Below, piece after piece: positions 35,357-44,199 of a stretch of DNA of 64,000 nucleotides. A program made the translations under genes and the position numbers. Source of the stretch: Thalassotalea nanhaiensis (lineage in GTDB: Bacteria; Pseudomonadota; Gammaproteobacteria; Enterobacterales; Alteromonadaceae); assembly GCF_031583575.1 (NCBI RefSeq), contig NZ_CP134146.1:744001-808000 (forward strand), written 5' to 3'. The number at the start of each line of letters is the position of its first letter. The stretch's first letter is position 1. The notes beneath the pieces are model-generated. The model was not told the DNA's origin. It saw nothing but the letters and a program-made list of their open reading frames with translations, and ran no database searches.

Positions 35357-35372
35357 TGGCACGGCACTTGTA
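35357..35372 (+). promoter_or_regulatory. Sigma-54-like promoter of the psp operon
   Basis: TGGCAC (35357-35362), five bases, then TTGTA (35368-35372) fits the -24/-12 pattern of sigma-54 promoters (TGGCAC-N5-TTGCA) except for T in place of C in the -12 GC. It lies 81 bases before the first psp-region gene. Phage-shock operons of gammaproteobacteria use sigma-54. Confidence 0.6.
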
Positions 35373-35453
35373 TTGTATAAATCATTATTAGCAAAATTTA
35401 CAACCATCACTAATCACTAACGAGTTGTTAGTAAAGTAAATAAGGATTGAAAC

Positions 35454-35753
35454 ATGAACACGTTAACTACTAAAGCATCAGTATTCGCAGCATTAATGGC
35501 AGCAAGTGCAATGGCAGCAACATCTGCTAAAGCTGAAGAACTTGTGTCACTTGAGAGCGCCATTGAAATGATGGTATCTCAACAATCTAAAGCTGTGTTT
35601 TATCAAGTAACTCAACAAGTAGCCAATAGCATCGAGCAAGAAGTTGGCAACTTTACATTAGATTCAATGTTCGCTTCAGAAAAGGGTTTACCGACAGTAA
35701 GCATTTCTGAAACAACAAAACTTAACGATGAAGAAGATTCACCAGAAGAATAA
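35454..35753 (+). CDS. Small exported protein leading the psp operon (99 aa)
   Basis: A signal peptide (residues 1-27, ending SAKA) precedes a mature part of about 72 residues: an amphipathic helical stretch LESAIEMMVSQQSKAVFYQVTQQVANSIEQEV in pieces and an acidic tail NDEEDSPEE. No family is recognised. It has an aagga site and lies 11 bases before pspA, so it is the first gene expressed from the sigma-54-like promoter. A periplasmic partner of the phage-shock response is the natural guess. Confidence 0.7.
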   Translation: MNTLTTKASVFAALMAASAMAATSAKAEELVSLESAIEMMVSQQSKAVFYQVTQQVANSIEQEVGNFTLDSMFASEKGLPTVSISETTKLNDEEDSPEE

Positions 35754-35764
35754 GGAGCAACATC

Positions 35765-36427
35765 ATGGGTATGTTTTCAAGATTAACCGATATCATTAAC
35801 GCCAATATTAATAGCTTATTAGAAAAAGCAGAGAATCCAGAAAAATTAATTCGTTTAATCATTCAGGAGATGGAAGAAACTTTAGTTGAAGTTCGCTCTC
35901 AAGCTGCTAAGAGCATTGCAGAAAAGAAAACTCTAACTCGTAAACTGCGTAGTTTAGAATCGAAAATTTCTGATTGGAATAGCAAAGCTGAACTCGCATT
36001 AACAAAGGGTCGTGAAGATCTAGCTCGAAGTGCTTTAGTTGAAAAACAAAAATGTGAACAAGAGCTGGAGTCACTACAACAAGAAATGATCAGCATTGAT
36101 GAAATGTTAAATGGTGTACAGGATGATTGCAGCCGCTTACAAGAAAAATTAGCTGAAGCAAAACGTCGACAAGAGTCTTTTACGTTACGTCAAAAATCTG
36201 CAGAAGTTAGATTGAAAGCTCGTCAAACAATTGACACGGGTAACATTGATAATGCGATTGCAAAATTTGAGCGTTACCAACAAAAAGTTGATGAAGTTGA
36301 AGCACAAGTTGAAGCTTATGACCTTGGTAAAAATCAAAGTTTAGAGAGTCAATTTGCAGAGCTTGAAAATCAAGATTTGATTGAAGAGCAATTACAACAA
36401 ATGAAGAAGAAAGTAGTTAACGGCTAA
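35765..36427 (+). CDS. pspA: Phage shock protein A
   Basis: PspA coats stressed inner membranes and, in enterics, restrains the activator PspF. The 220-residue product is a long coiled coil with an N-terminal amphipathic helix (MGMFSRLTDIINANINSLLEKAENPEKLIRLIIQEMEE in pieces). The conserved family text continues with VRSQAAKSIAEKKTL and IAKFERYQQKVDEVEAQVEAYDLG. This is an ESCRT-III-like fold. A strong aggag site precedes the ATG. The activator gene pspF is not in the window. Confidence 0.95.
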   Translation: MGMFSRLTDIINANINSLLEKAENPEKLIRLIIQEMEETLVEVRSQAAKSIAEKKTLTRKLRSLESKISDWNSKAELALTKGREDLARSALVEKQKCEQELESLQQEMISIDEMLNGVQDDCSRLQEKLAEAKRRQESFTLRQKSAEVRLKARQTIDTGNIDNAIAKFERYQQKVDEVEAQVEAYDLGKNQSLESQFAELENQDLIEEQLQQMKKKVVNG

Positions 36428-36478
36428 GGTCGTTAACTTCCTTAAACCAAAACAGGAAAGGTAAAGTAGGAATAAATT

Positions 36479-36580
36479 ATGTTTCCATTTTCAATAATTT
36501 TTACGTTATGGCTTGTGCCGGTAGTAACTTTTTTTATCGGCGCTGGCGTATTTAGTATCGCCAGATACGTACAAGCATAA
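36479..36580 (+). CDS. Very small membrane protein in the psp operon (33 aa)
   Basis: ATG 36479 has an aggaa site with 7-base spacing. The product MFPFSIIFTLWLVPVVTFFI... is almost entirely one membrane span, ending ARYVQA. It occupies the place of pspB between pspA and pspC. Its single N-terminal span resembles the PspB anchor, but it lacks the cytosolic coiled-coil part of PspB (about 75 residues). It may be a minimal PspB-like partner of PspC. Confidence 0.65.
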   Translation: MFPFSIIFTLWLVPVVTFFIGAGVFSIARYVQA

Positions 36581-36623
36581 ATATTTTTAAATATTAATAA
36601 AGTTTACTTGTTAGGAGTAAGTT

Positions 36624-36833
36624 ATGAATACCAATAAATACCGTGTAGAAAGCCCGCTAAGCAAAGATTTAGTTAATAAAAAAATCTGTGGTGTTTGTGC
36701 CGGTCTAGCACGCCATTTTGAATTACCTAAATTTGGTGTTAGAGCTGCAGTAGTTGTGGTCGGTTTTATTATGCCAATGGCTACAGTTGTTGCTTATTTT
36801 GTAGCAGCATTATTAATGCCAAATCGTCATTAA
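36624..36833 (+). CDS. pspC: PspC-domain membrane protein (short form)
   Basis: The 69-residue product is little more than a PspC domain: LVNKKICGVCAGLARHFELPKFGVRAAVVVVGF in two parts, then a membrane span (MATVVAYFVAALLMP). The KKICGVCAGLA motif is the family signature (commonly R-x-I-x-GVCAGLA). PspC senses membrane stress and draws PspA to the membrane. It lacks the C-terminal extension of the E. coli protein (119 residues). A taggag site precedes the ATG. Confidence 0.88.
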   Translation: MNTNKYRVESPLSKDLVNKKICGVCAGLARHFELPKFGVRAAVVVVGFIMPMATVVAYFVAALLMPNRH

Positions 36834-36870
36834 TAACCTCAAATTAAATTGTGTTAGTTAAGGAATAAAC

Positions 36871-37206
36871 ATGACATTTTTTAAATCATTGTTATTAGCT
36901 GTATTTGCAACATTATTACTTACTTATGCTTTTGGCATTAGTTTAATCGAGTTGTTTAACCTCAGCTTTTATATGGACAACCACGAAGTAGAGCCATTAA
37001 AGGTGATTAGTTTATCTGCGATTGTTGCCGTGCTTTTAGTTGTTGCAGCGTTAGCAATAGTATTGAGTGTTTTTGGGACAATTATTTTTACCATTTTATT
37101 AGTCTGTGGAGGCGTATTAATGGTTGGAGTTGGTATCTTCTGGCCAATTATTTTAATTGCTGTTGTTATCTGGGCATGCACTCGACAAAAAACGGCTATC
37201 AATTAA
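36871..37206 (+). CDS. Membrane protein at the end of the psp operon (111 aa)
   Basis: The product has about three or four membrane spans (residues about 4-25, 46-68, 70-87, 88-104) and ends WACTRQKTAIN. The final hydrophobic part GVGIFWPIILIAVVIWA slightly recalls PspG, but I would not assign that name. It lies 37 bases after pspC with an aagga site and is the last gene of the unit. About 120 bases without recognisable features follow. Confidence 0.7.
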   Translation: MTFFKSLLLAVFATLLLTYAFGISLIELFNLSFYMDNHEVEPLKVISLSAIVAVLLVVAALAIVLSVFGTIIFTILLVCGGVLMVGVGIFWPIILIAVVIWACTRQKTAIN

Positions 37207-37329
37207 ATGGTTTATTTCGGCAATGTTAATGCGGATTTACATTTATTTAATGATTTTCAATAAATTTTATTGTCGAATCTGTTGAAATAGGCGATTATTC
37301 AGCTAATTAGATCAAATTGGTTAGCTAGT

Positions 37330-37785
37330 ATGAAATTTCGTTTTTGCACCACAATATTCTTATCTTTAATTATTTCATTCACATCATTAGCTGCAGACAT
37401 CAATATTAGTGAACAGTATGTTCGGGAAACCATACCGGGTACAAGCATTAGTTCTGCGTATATGAAGATAGGAAACCAATCTAATCAACCTGTGACTTTA
37501 ACCAATATAACTTCTTCTATAAGTGACAGAATAGAAATGCATGAACATATAATGACAGAAGATATGATGAAAATGCAGCAAGTCGATTCTATAGTTATAA
37601 AAGCAAACGACAGTGTCGTTTTACAACCTCACGGTTATCATATTATGGTGTTCAATTTGGAACAACCATTACAAGCTGATACTGAAATGACTATGACGTT
37701 ACATTTTGATAATAAAGAAAATGTTACTATTGCGGTGCCAGTACAAGGGCTTAAGCAACTAAACAAAAAACGTCATCAACACTAA
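37330..37785 (+). CDS. PCu(A)C-type copper chaperone (DUF461)
   Basis: A signal peptide (residues 1-22, ending SLA) precedes a cupredoxin-like domain with the copper pattern of PCu(A)C proteins: MHEHIMTEDMMKMQQVDS and, about 20 residues later, PHGYHIMVFNLEQPL. Such proteins hand Cu(I) to cytochrome oxidase in the periplasm. The C-terminus NKKRHQH may add copper ligands. The DUF2333 gene starts 10 bases downstream, so the two are cotranscribed. Confidence 0.9.
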   Translation: MKFRFCTTIFLSLIISFTSLAADINISEQYVRETIPGTSISSAYMKIGNQSNQPVTLTNITSSISDRIEMHEHIMTEDMMKMQQVDSIVIKANDSVVLQPHGYHIMVFNLEQPLQADTEMTMTLHFDNKENVTIAVPVQGLKQLNKKRHQH

Positions 37786-37795
37786 AGGACAAATT

Positions 37796-38788
37796 ATGAC
37801 TTTTAATTTCTCGTTTAAATCTATCACTATAGCGTCAATTATTGTGGTATTTCTTTTTTATATTTTGGGTGTGTTTTGGAGTTTTGAACCAAGCCCTTTT
37901 GATGTTCGAGAACAAGCCGTCAACGATGCTAAGGTTGCAAATGTAAAGCCAGTGGTCGGTTATACAACAACGACTACTTTAATTCGAGTTGCAGAAAAGC
38001 TGCAAGATAAACCAGGAGGGTATTTATCTAATGATATGACCCCACCTTCGGTCTTTTTAGATAATATCCCCGCTTGGGAATTTGGTGTGCTGGAAATGGT
38101 TCGTGATATGTCGTTAGTTATGCGTCAATCATTTAGCCGATCGCAATCACAGTCACTTGAAAATAAGCACTTAAAAGGTGCACAGCCAAAATTTAATATT
38201 GATGCCTATACATGGGCAATCCCAAGCGCAGAAGGCGAATACAGTTCTGCCATTGATGATTTGTATGCTTATCGACAAGATTTAGCAGATCCGCTTGTTC
38301 AAGATGCGCAATTTTATGCGCGTGCAGATAACCTTCGTGATTATTTACGTGAAGTCGAAAAGCGCTTAGGCAGTTACTCACAACGGTTAAGTGCCAGTGT
38401 TGGTCGTAACCAGTTGAATACCGATTTAGCAGGCGATAAAGATGCCGTACAGTCAACATTTTCAGCATCTGCTGTTATTGTAAAAACAAGTTGGTGGAAA
38501 ATAGACGATGTATTTTATGAGTCACGCGGCGCTTGTTGGGCATTGTTGCATATGTTGCAAGCAATCGAAGTTGATTTTGCTGATGTGTTAGAAAATAAAA
38601 ACGCCACTGTAAGTGTGAGTCAAATAATCAGAGAGTTAGAATCTACTCAAGCGACCGTCTGGAGTCCAATGATTTTAAATGGTAGTGGCTTTGGAATTGG
38701 TGCCAATCACTCTTTGGTAATGGCCAATTATATTTCCAGAGCGAATGCGGCATTAATCGATTTGAGAGAGTTATTAAGTCAAGGCTAA
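37796..38788 (+). CDS. DUF2333 family membrane-anchored protein
   Basis: The protein has one N-terminal membrane span (residues about 8-29, ending VFWSFEPSPFDV) and a large periplasmic, helical domain matching DUF2333: PGGYLSNDMTPPSVFLDNIPAWEFGVLEMVRDMSLVMR in pieces, NIDAYTWAIPSAEGEY, and the C-terminal ANHSLVMANYISRANAALIDLRELL. The family is found in marine gammaproteobacteria and has no assigned function. The 330-residue length is usual. Confidence 0.85.
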   Translation: MTFNFSFKSITIASIIVVFLFYILGVFWSFEPSPFDVREQAVNDAKVANVKPVVGYTTTTTLIRVAEKLQDKPGGYLSNDMTPPSVFLDNIPAWEFGVLEMVRDMSLVMRQSFSRSQSQSLENKHLKGAQPKFNIDAYTWAIPSAEGEYSSAIDDLYAYRQDLADPLVQDAQFYARADNLRDYLREVEKRLGSYSQRLSASVGRNQLNTDLAGDKDAVQSTFSASAVIVKTSWWKIDDVFYESRGACWALLHMLQAIEVDFADVLENKNATVSVSQIIRELESTQATVWSPMILNGSGFGIGANHSLVMANYISRANAALIDLRELLSQG

Positions 38789-38832
38789 TCAAAAATATAA
38801 AGTATAAAAATCTAAAATAGGATAATAATAAA

Positions 38833-39561
38833 ATGAATAAAACAGCTGCGTTAATTAGCTCGCTAATGTTGTTAACAAGTACTACAGCTGCCGCCGATGC
38901 AATCGGTGTTTATGTTGGTGCTCAGGGGTGGGATATGGCTGCAGAAGGTAGCCATGGTGAAAACAACGATTTAGTTGAATATAACTTTAAAGATGAGTCG
39001 CAAGGTAGGTTTTACCTAGCTTTTGAACATCCAATTCCGTTTATTCCTAACATTAAAATTGCTCATTCAGAGTTAATGACAAAGGGCTTAGAAGTTGATA
39101 CAAACAGCGAATTTGCAAACCTAGTTGTTGAAGGTTCTGAAGTCGACTTTACATACACTGATTACACGCTTTACTACGAACTGTTTGATAATGGTTTATT
39201 CTCTTTTGACTTAGGGTTAACGGCCAAAGATTTCGAAGGTGAACTCTTAACTAGCGACGTTACGGGCTTGGACGAAGATTCTGTCGATGAAATTATTCCA
39301 ATGGCCTATGCGTATGCACAGGTTGCATTTCCGGGGACCGGGTTGAGTGTTTTTGCTGAAGGTAATTTTTTAAGCATAGATGACCACACCTTAGTTGATT
39401 ATCAAGCTGGTATCGCGTACGCATTAATTGATAACATGCTTATCGATGTTAATCTTTCTGCAGGTTACCGTAAGGTAGATCTAGAGTTAGATGACCTTGA
39501 TAATGTGTATGCTGATCTAGAATTTGACGGTGCATTTGCCGGTGTAGAAGTTCACTTCTAA
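38833..39561 (+). CDS. Outer-membrane beta-barrel protein (TIGR04219-like)
   Basis: A signal peptide (residues 1-21, ending TAAA) is followed by alternating beta-strands and a final phenylalanine (AGVEVHF), the outer-membrane insertion signal. GVYVGAQGWDMAAEG at the start and FYLAFEHPIPFIPNIKI fit the TIGR04219 family as I remember it. The protein is strongly acidic, as is usual for marine bacteria. The function (pore or structural) is not evident. A strong terminator follows. Confidence 0.85.
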   Translation: MNKTAALISSLMLLTSTTAAADAIGVYVGAQGWDMAAEGSHGENNDLVEYNFKDESQGRFYLAFEHPIPFIPNIKIAHSELMTKGLEVDTNSEFANLVVEGSEVDFTYTDYTLYYELFDNGLFSFDLGLTAKDFEGELLTSDVTGLDEDSVDEIIPMAYAYAQVAFPGTGLSVFAEGNFLSIDDHTLVDYQAGIAYALIDNMLIDVNLSAGYRKVDLELDDLDNVYADLEFDGAFAGVEVHF

Positions 39562-39588
39562 TAAACCTGCTGTACATCTTTATAATAA

Positions 39589-39627
39589 AAAACGCCTGAA
39601 CAGCGAAGCTGTTCAGGCGTTTTTGTT
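39589..39627. terminator. Strong terminator after the outer-membrane protein gene
   Basis: A 16-bp perfect stem (39589-39604 with 39608-39623, half-site aaaacgcctgaacagc) with a 3-base loop and T runs. The 277-base gap up to cysJ contains this hairpin and presumably the cysJIH promoter; I see no clear CysB site. Confidence 0.92.
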
Positions 39628-39838
39628 TGAGGAAAGGCTAGACTTCCACCTTGCTGAATTCGTTTCAGAATCTAAACCTTAGATCAAATGACTATTTTCG
39701 CTCTAACTTATAACGATTCAGCCTAATGAACTGATATTCTATTTTGGAATAAAAAATCGTTATCTATTCTTTTATGTTTTTCTTAAGCCTGTATATCCTT
39801 TAGCCATTGTAAGATTAATGTAACTCAGGATAAACGCC

Positions 39839-41653
39839 ATGTTGGTAAAAGCCAATAATGATATACAAGCAAGTTTAGGTAGTGATCAGCTGCTACAGCT
39901 GCAGCAAGTCATTCATCAATACTCGCCTTTACAGCTTGCGTGGGCAAGTGGCTATTTAGCGGCTAAAAGCGAAAGCCCAGTAAGTGAATTAATGCCGCAG
40001 GCAAGTGCTAGCCCTGCAGGTAAGTTAACCATTCTTTTTGGCTCTCAGACAGGAAATGCCAAAGCAGTTGCTGAGCAGGTACATAGCGATGCGATAAGCC
40101 AAGGTATTAATGCAAGTTTAGTTAACATGGCTGATTACAAACCAAAATCGTTAAAATCAGAAACTCACATATTAATTGTTACTAGCACCAATGGCGAAGG
40201 TGAAGCACCAGATGATGCTATGGCCTTACATGAGTTTTTAGATTCCAAAAGAGCGCCTAAATTGGATTCATTACAGTATTCTGTTTTAGCTCTTGGTGAT
40301 TCGAGTTATGAATATTTTTGTCAAACAGGGAAAGATTTTGACGAAAGATTAGCAAAACTTGGCGCTAATCGTATCAGTGAACGTATCGATTGTGATGTCG
40401 ATTACATTGCCCAAGCTAAAGCTTGGCAAGAACAAAATTTGAAAATAGTTGCCGAAAGTTTAGTTTCTAGCTCTGCTGAAGTGGTGCAATTACCACTTGG
40501 GAATGCTGCTGTATCGGCAAACGTAAGTGCCTATAGTAAGGAAAACCCGTTTTTAGCTACAGTAGTTGCTAACCAGAAAATTACTGGTCGTGACTCGAAC
40601 AAAACTGTTCAGCACATTGAAATTGATCTTGAAGGCTCTGGTATTAGCTATCAACCCGGAGACGCTCTAGGAGTATGGCCGGTTAATGATGAAAATTTAA
40701 TAGCACAAATAGCTAACGCGCTAACCTTAGATTTAGCTGAGCTAGTTACAGTAAATGCTGACAAAATTACTTTGCAACTTGCTTTACAAGAAAAGCTTGA
40801 AGTGACTGGTTTAAGTAAAGTCGTCATTACTAAATGGGCAGAGCTAGCAAATAACCAAGCATTATTTGAGTTACTCTCTGATGGTGACTCCTTACGCGAA
40901 TTTATCAATAACAAACAACTTATCGATTTAATTAGTACCTATTCTGCTACCGTTTCAGCGCAAGCTTTGGTTGATAGTCTGGCTGCGTTAACACCGCGTT
41001 TATATTCAATTGCATCTAGCCAAGAAGAAGTTGAAGACGAAGTTCATTTAACTGTTGGTTTAGTTGAGTACGCTGAACAAGTAAACGGCGCTGATGAACG
41101 TCGCTTAGGCAGTGCATCAGGATTTTTAATTGAACGTTTGCAAGAAGACGATCAAGTAAAAGTATTCATCGAGCATAACAATAACTTCCGTTTACCTGAA
41201 AATACCGACACGCCAATTATTATGGTTGGTCCAGGTACTGGCGTAGCGCCATTTCGAGCTTTTTTACAGCACCGTGAAGCACAAGAAGCAAATGGTGAAA
41301 ACTGGTTAGTGTTTGGTGATCAAACATTTACGCAAGACTTTTTATATCAAGTTGAGTGGCAAAGTTACCTTAAATCAGGTGTGTTATCTCGTTTAGATGT
41401 GGCATTTTCAAGAGACCAAGCTGAAAAGGTTTACGTACAACACAAGTTAAAAGCTAATGGCAAAGAAGTATTTGCCTGGTTAGAAAATGGCGCGCACTTT
41501 TATATTTGTGGCGACATGTCTCGCATGGCAAAGGATGTACATCAGACTTTAGTTGAGATTGTTAGCGAGCACGGTAATAAAACTGTTGAACAAGCCGAAG
41601 ATTATTTAAAGCAATTACGCATTAATAAGCGTTACCAGAAGGATGTATATTAA
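39839..41653 (+). CDS. cysJ: Sulfite reductase [NADPH] flavoprotein alpha-component
   Basis: CysJ passes electrons from NADPH through FAD and FMN to CysI. The flavodoxin domain ([51 protein letters not shown]) is followed by the FAD-binding domain ([19 protein letters not shown]) and the NADPH domain ([31 protein letters not shown]). It ends with the family's RYQKDVY. The 604-residue length is normal. The stop overlaps the cysI start by one base (TAATG). Confidence 0.96.
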   Translation: MLVKANNDIQASLGSDQLLQLQQVIHQYSPLQLAWASGYLAAKSESPVSELMPQASASPAGKLTILFGSQTGNAKAVAEQVHSDAISQGINASLVNMADYKPKSLKSETHILIVTSTNGEGEAPDDAMALHEFLDSKRAPKLDSLQYSVLALGDSSYEYFCQTGKDFDERLAKLGANRISERIDCDVDYIAQAKAWQEQNLKIVAESLVSSSAEVVQLPLGNAAVSANVSAYSKENPFLATVVANQKITGRDSNKTVQHIEIDLEGSGISYQPGDALGVWPVNDENLIAQIANALTLDLAELVTVNADKITLQLALQEKLEVTGLSKVVITKWAELANNQALFELLSDGDSLREFINNKQLIDLISTYSATVSAQALVDSLAALTPRLYSIASSQEEVEDEVHLTVGLVEYAEQVNGADERRLGSASGFLIERLQEDDQVKVFIEHNNNFRLPENTDTPIIMVGPGTGVAPFRAFLQHREAQEANGENWLVFGDQTFTQDFLYQVEWQSYLKSGVLSRLDVAFSRDQAEKVYVQHKLKANGKEVFAWLENGAHFYICGDMSRMAKDVHQTLVEIVSEHGNKTVEQAEDYLKQLRINKRYQKDVY

Positions 41654-43389
41654 TGTCTAATTTAGCCGATAAAATTGAACAAAACCCAAATGTGGTACAA
41701 GGCACATTAGCGGTAAATGAACGTATAAAAGGTGAAAGTAATCACCTTCGTGGCACTATTGCTAACGATCTTAATGATGAAATTACTGGCGGCTTTACCA
41801 GTGATAATTTTCAACTGATCCGTTTTCATGGCATGTATCAGCAAGATGATCGTGACATTCGCGCCGAACGTGCGAAACAAAAGTTAGAACCTCTACATAA
41901 CGTAATGTTAAGAGCCAGAATGCCTGGCGGCATTATAACGCCGACCCAATGGTTGGCGATTGATGCTTTTGCTGATGATCATACTTCTTATGGCAGCATC
42001 CGTTTGACCACGCGCCAAACGTTTCAATTCCACGGAGTATTAAAGCCAAACATTAAGCTTATGCATCAAACATTAAATAAAATTGGCATTGATTCAATCG
42101 CAACTGCGGGTGATGTTAATCGTAACGTGTTGTGTACTTCTAACCCGGTAGAATCAAACCTTCATCAAGAAGCGTATCAATGGGCAACAAAAATTAGTGA
42201 GCACTTATTACCAAAAACCAGAGCTTATGCTGAAATTTGGTTAGATGGTGAGAAGGTTGAAGAAAGCACAGCTGATGAAGTAGAACCTATTTTAGGAAGC
42301 AATTACTTACCTAGAAAGTTTAAAACAACGGTAGTTATTCCACCAGATAACGACATCGATGTGCATGCAAATGACTTAAACTTTGTCGCGATCAGTGATG
42401 GGGAAAAGTTAATTGGATTTAATGTACTTGTTGGTGGCGGTTTAGCCATGACTTTTGGTGATGATTCAACTTATCCTCGCCGCGCCGATGATTTTGGTTT
42501 TATCTCATTAAAAGATACCTTGGCTGTAGCCGAAGCGGTTGTAACCACGCAGCGTGATTGGGGTAATCGAGTTAATCGTAAAAATGCGAAAACTAAATAC
42601 ACCTTAGACCGAGTAGGTATTGATACCTTTAAAGCTGAAGTAGAGCAACGCGCTGGAGTTAGTTTCGAACAATCTAAACCTTATGAGTTTACCAACCGCG
42701 GCGATAAAATTGGCTGGGTTGCAGGTATCGATAATAAGCATCATTTAACGTTGTTTATTGAAAATGGTCGTATAAAAGATACATCAGAGGCAAAACTTAA
42801 GAGTGGTGTAAAAGCGATTGCAGAAATCCACCATGGTGATTTTCGAATGACCGCCAATCAAAACTTAATTGTTGCTGGTGTAGCCGAAGAGCAAAAAGCT
42901 GTTATTGAAAGTATTGCTATCGAACATGGTTTAATTGATACGAAACAATCGAGTCAACGTCAAAATTCTATGGCGTGTGTGGCTTTTCCAACGTGTCCGT
43001 TAGCTATGGCAGAAGCTGAACGCTTTTTGCCAAGTTACGTAACAGATATCGAAGGCCTGTTAGTCAAACATAATATAAGTGACGAACATATTATTTTTCG
43101 AGTAACGGGTTGTCCTAATGGTTGTGGCCGAGCAATGCTTGCTGAAGTTGGCTTGGTAGGGCGTGGACCCGATAAATACAATATGTATTTAGGTGGTAAT
43201 GTTGCAGGTACTCGCGTACCAAAACTATACCAAGACAATATCAGTTCAGCACAAGTGTTAACCCACTTAGATGAACTAATTGGCTTATGGGTAGAAAAAC
43301 GCACTGAGCAAGAATGTTTTGGCGACTTTGTCATACGTGAAGGCGTTGTTAAAGAAGTGAAAGTAAGCAAACGGGATTTTCATGGCTAA
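41653..43389 (+). CDS. cysI: Sulfite reductase [NADPH] hemoprotein beta-component
   Basis: CysI reduces sulfite to sulfide with six electrons on a coupled siroheme and [4Fe-4S] centre. The four cluster cysteines are in [19 protein letters not shown] and [25 protein letters not shown] and [15 protein letters not shown] are siroheme-pocket motifs. The 578-residue length is normal. It is translationally coupled to cysJ (one-base overlap) and to cysH (eight-base overlap). Confidence 0.96.
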   Translation: MSNLADKIEQNPNVVQGTLAVNERIKGESNHLRGTIANDLNDEITGGFTSDNFQLIRFHGMYQQDDRDIRAERAKQKLEPLHNVMLRARMPGGIITPTQWLAIDAFADDHTSYGSIRLTTRQTFQFHGVLKPNIKLMHQTLNKIGIDSIATAGDVNRNVLCTSNPVESNLHQEAYQWATKISEHLLPKTRAYAEIWLDGEKVEESTADEVEPILGSNYLPRKFKTTVVIPPDNDIDVHANDLNFVAISDGEKLIGFNVLVGGGLAMTFGDDSTYPRRADDFGFISLKDTLAVAEAVVTTQRDWGNRVNRKNAKTKYTLDRVGIDTFKAEVEQRAGVSFEQSKPYEFTNRGDKIGWVAGIDNKHHLTLFIENGRIKDTSEAKLKSGVKAIAEIHHGDFRMTANQNLIVAGVAEEQKAVIESIAIEHGLIDTKQSSQRQNSMACVAFPTCPLAMAEAERFLPSYVTDIEGLLVKHNISDEHIIFRVTGCPNGCGRAMLAEVGLVGRGPDKYNMYLGGNVAGTRVPKLYQDNISSAQVLTHLDELIGLWVEKRTEQECFGDFVIREGVVKEVKVSKRDFHG

Positions 43390-44122
43390 CTTAGCAGTCA
43401 ATAATCGATTTCCAGCATCTTTACCAGATTCATTATTGCAAAGTTGGAATGAACAGCTTGAGCAAATGAGCGCGAGTGAACGTGTTGCATGGGCATTTGA
43501 ACACTTGCCTAATAATTTTGCACTAACCTCAAGCTTTGGTATTCAATCGGCGGTAATGCTGCATATGATGACTCAAATAAAACCTGATATACCTGTGCTA
43601 TTAACGGATACAGGATATTTATTTGCAGAAACATATCGCTTTATTGATGAATTAACCGAACGCTTGAATTTAAATTTAAAAGTCTTTCGTGCAGACATTT
43701 CTCCTGCGTGGCAACGAGCAAGGCATGGTGAGCAATGGCAACAAGGTGAAGCAGAGTTAAAGCAATATAACTTAACTAATAAAGTAACGCCGCTAGAAAA
43801 TGGCTTGGATGAGATTGGTGCGAATACTTGGTTTTCAGGTGTAAGGCGTAGCCAAACAGATCATCGAAAATCACTGCCGGTATTACAAGTTATACGTGGT
43901 CGTTTTAAGCTACACCCAATTATTGATTGGACAAACAAAGATGTTCATCAATATTTAACCGAGCATAATTTGCCATATCACCCGTTATGGGAGCAAGGGT
44001 ATGTTTCTGTAGGTGATGAGCATTCGACTTTACCATTGTCAGCGCAAATGGATGAGCAAGATACTCGCTTCAACGGCATGCAACGTGAGTGTGGACTGCA
44101 TACTGATGGTGACGGTATTTAA
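43382..44122 (+). CDS. cysH: Phosphoadenylyl-sulfate (PAPS) reductase
   Basis: CysH reduces PAPS to sulfite with thioredoxin. The protein shows [45 protein letters not shown] and [15 protein letters not shown]. The catalytic Cys237 lies in [11 protein letters not shown]. The extra cysteine pairs of iron-sulfur APS reductases are absent, so the substrate is PAPS. It is the last gene of cysJIH; the genes that make PAPS (cysDNC) are not in the window. Confidence 0.95.
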   Translation: MANLAVNNRFPASLPDSLLQSWNEQLEQMSASERVAWAFEHLPNNFALTSSFGIQSAVMLHMMTQIKPDIPVLLTDTGYLFAETYRFIDELTERLNLNLKVFRADISPAWQRARHGEQWQQGEAELKQYNLTNKVTPLENGLDEIGANTWFSGVRRSQTDHRKSLPVLQVIRGRFKLHPIIDWTNKDVHQYLTEHNLPYHPLWEQGYVSVGDEHSTLPLSAQMDEQDTRFNGMQRECGLHTDGDGI

Positions 44123-44143
44123 ATTAATAGGGCTCAGAAATGA

Positions 44144-44181
44144 AAAGGGGTCAGTACTTTTTAAATAGTACTGACCCCTTT
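44144..44181. terminator. REP-like palindrome acting as shared terminator of cysH and hppA
   Basis: A perfect 15-bp stem (44144-44158 with 44167-44181, half-site aaaggggtcagtact) with the loop TTTTAAAT lies between convergent genes. The GGGGTCAG...CTGACCCC form resembles palindromes dispersed in gammaproteobacterial genomes and linked to REP-type transposases; no such transposase is in the window. Confidence 0.8.
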
Positions 44182-44199
44182 GTTGTTTGTAGAGTTAGT

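Noticed and set aside
36871-37206. Naming the last psp-operon gene pspG
   Set aside because: Only a short hydrophobic C-terminal stretch is reminiscent of PspG; length and N-terminus differ.
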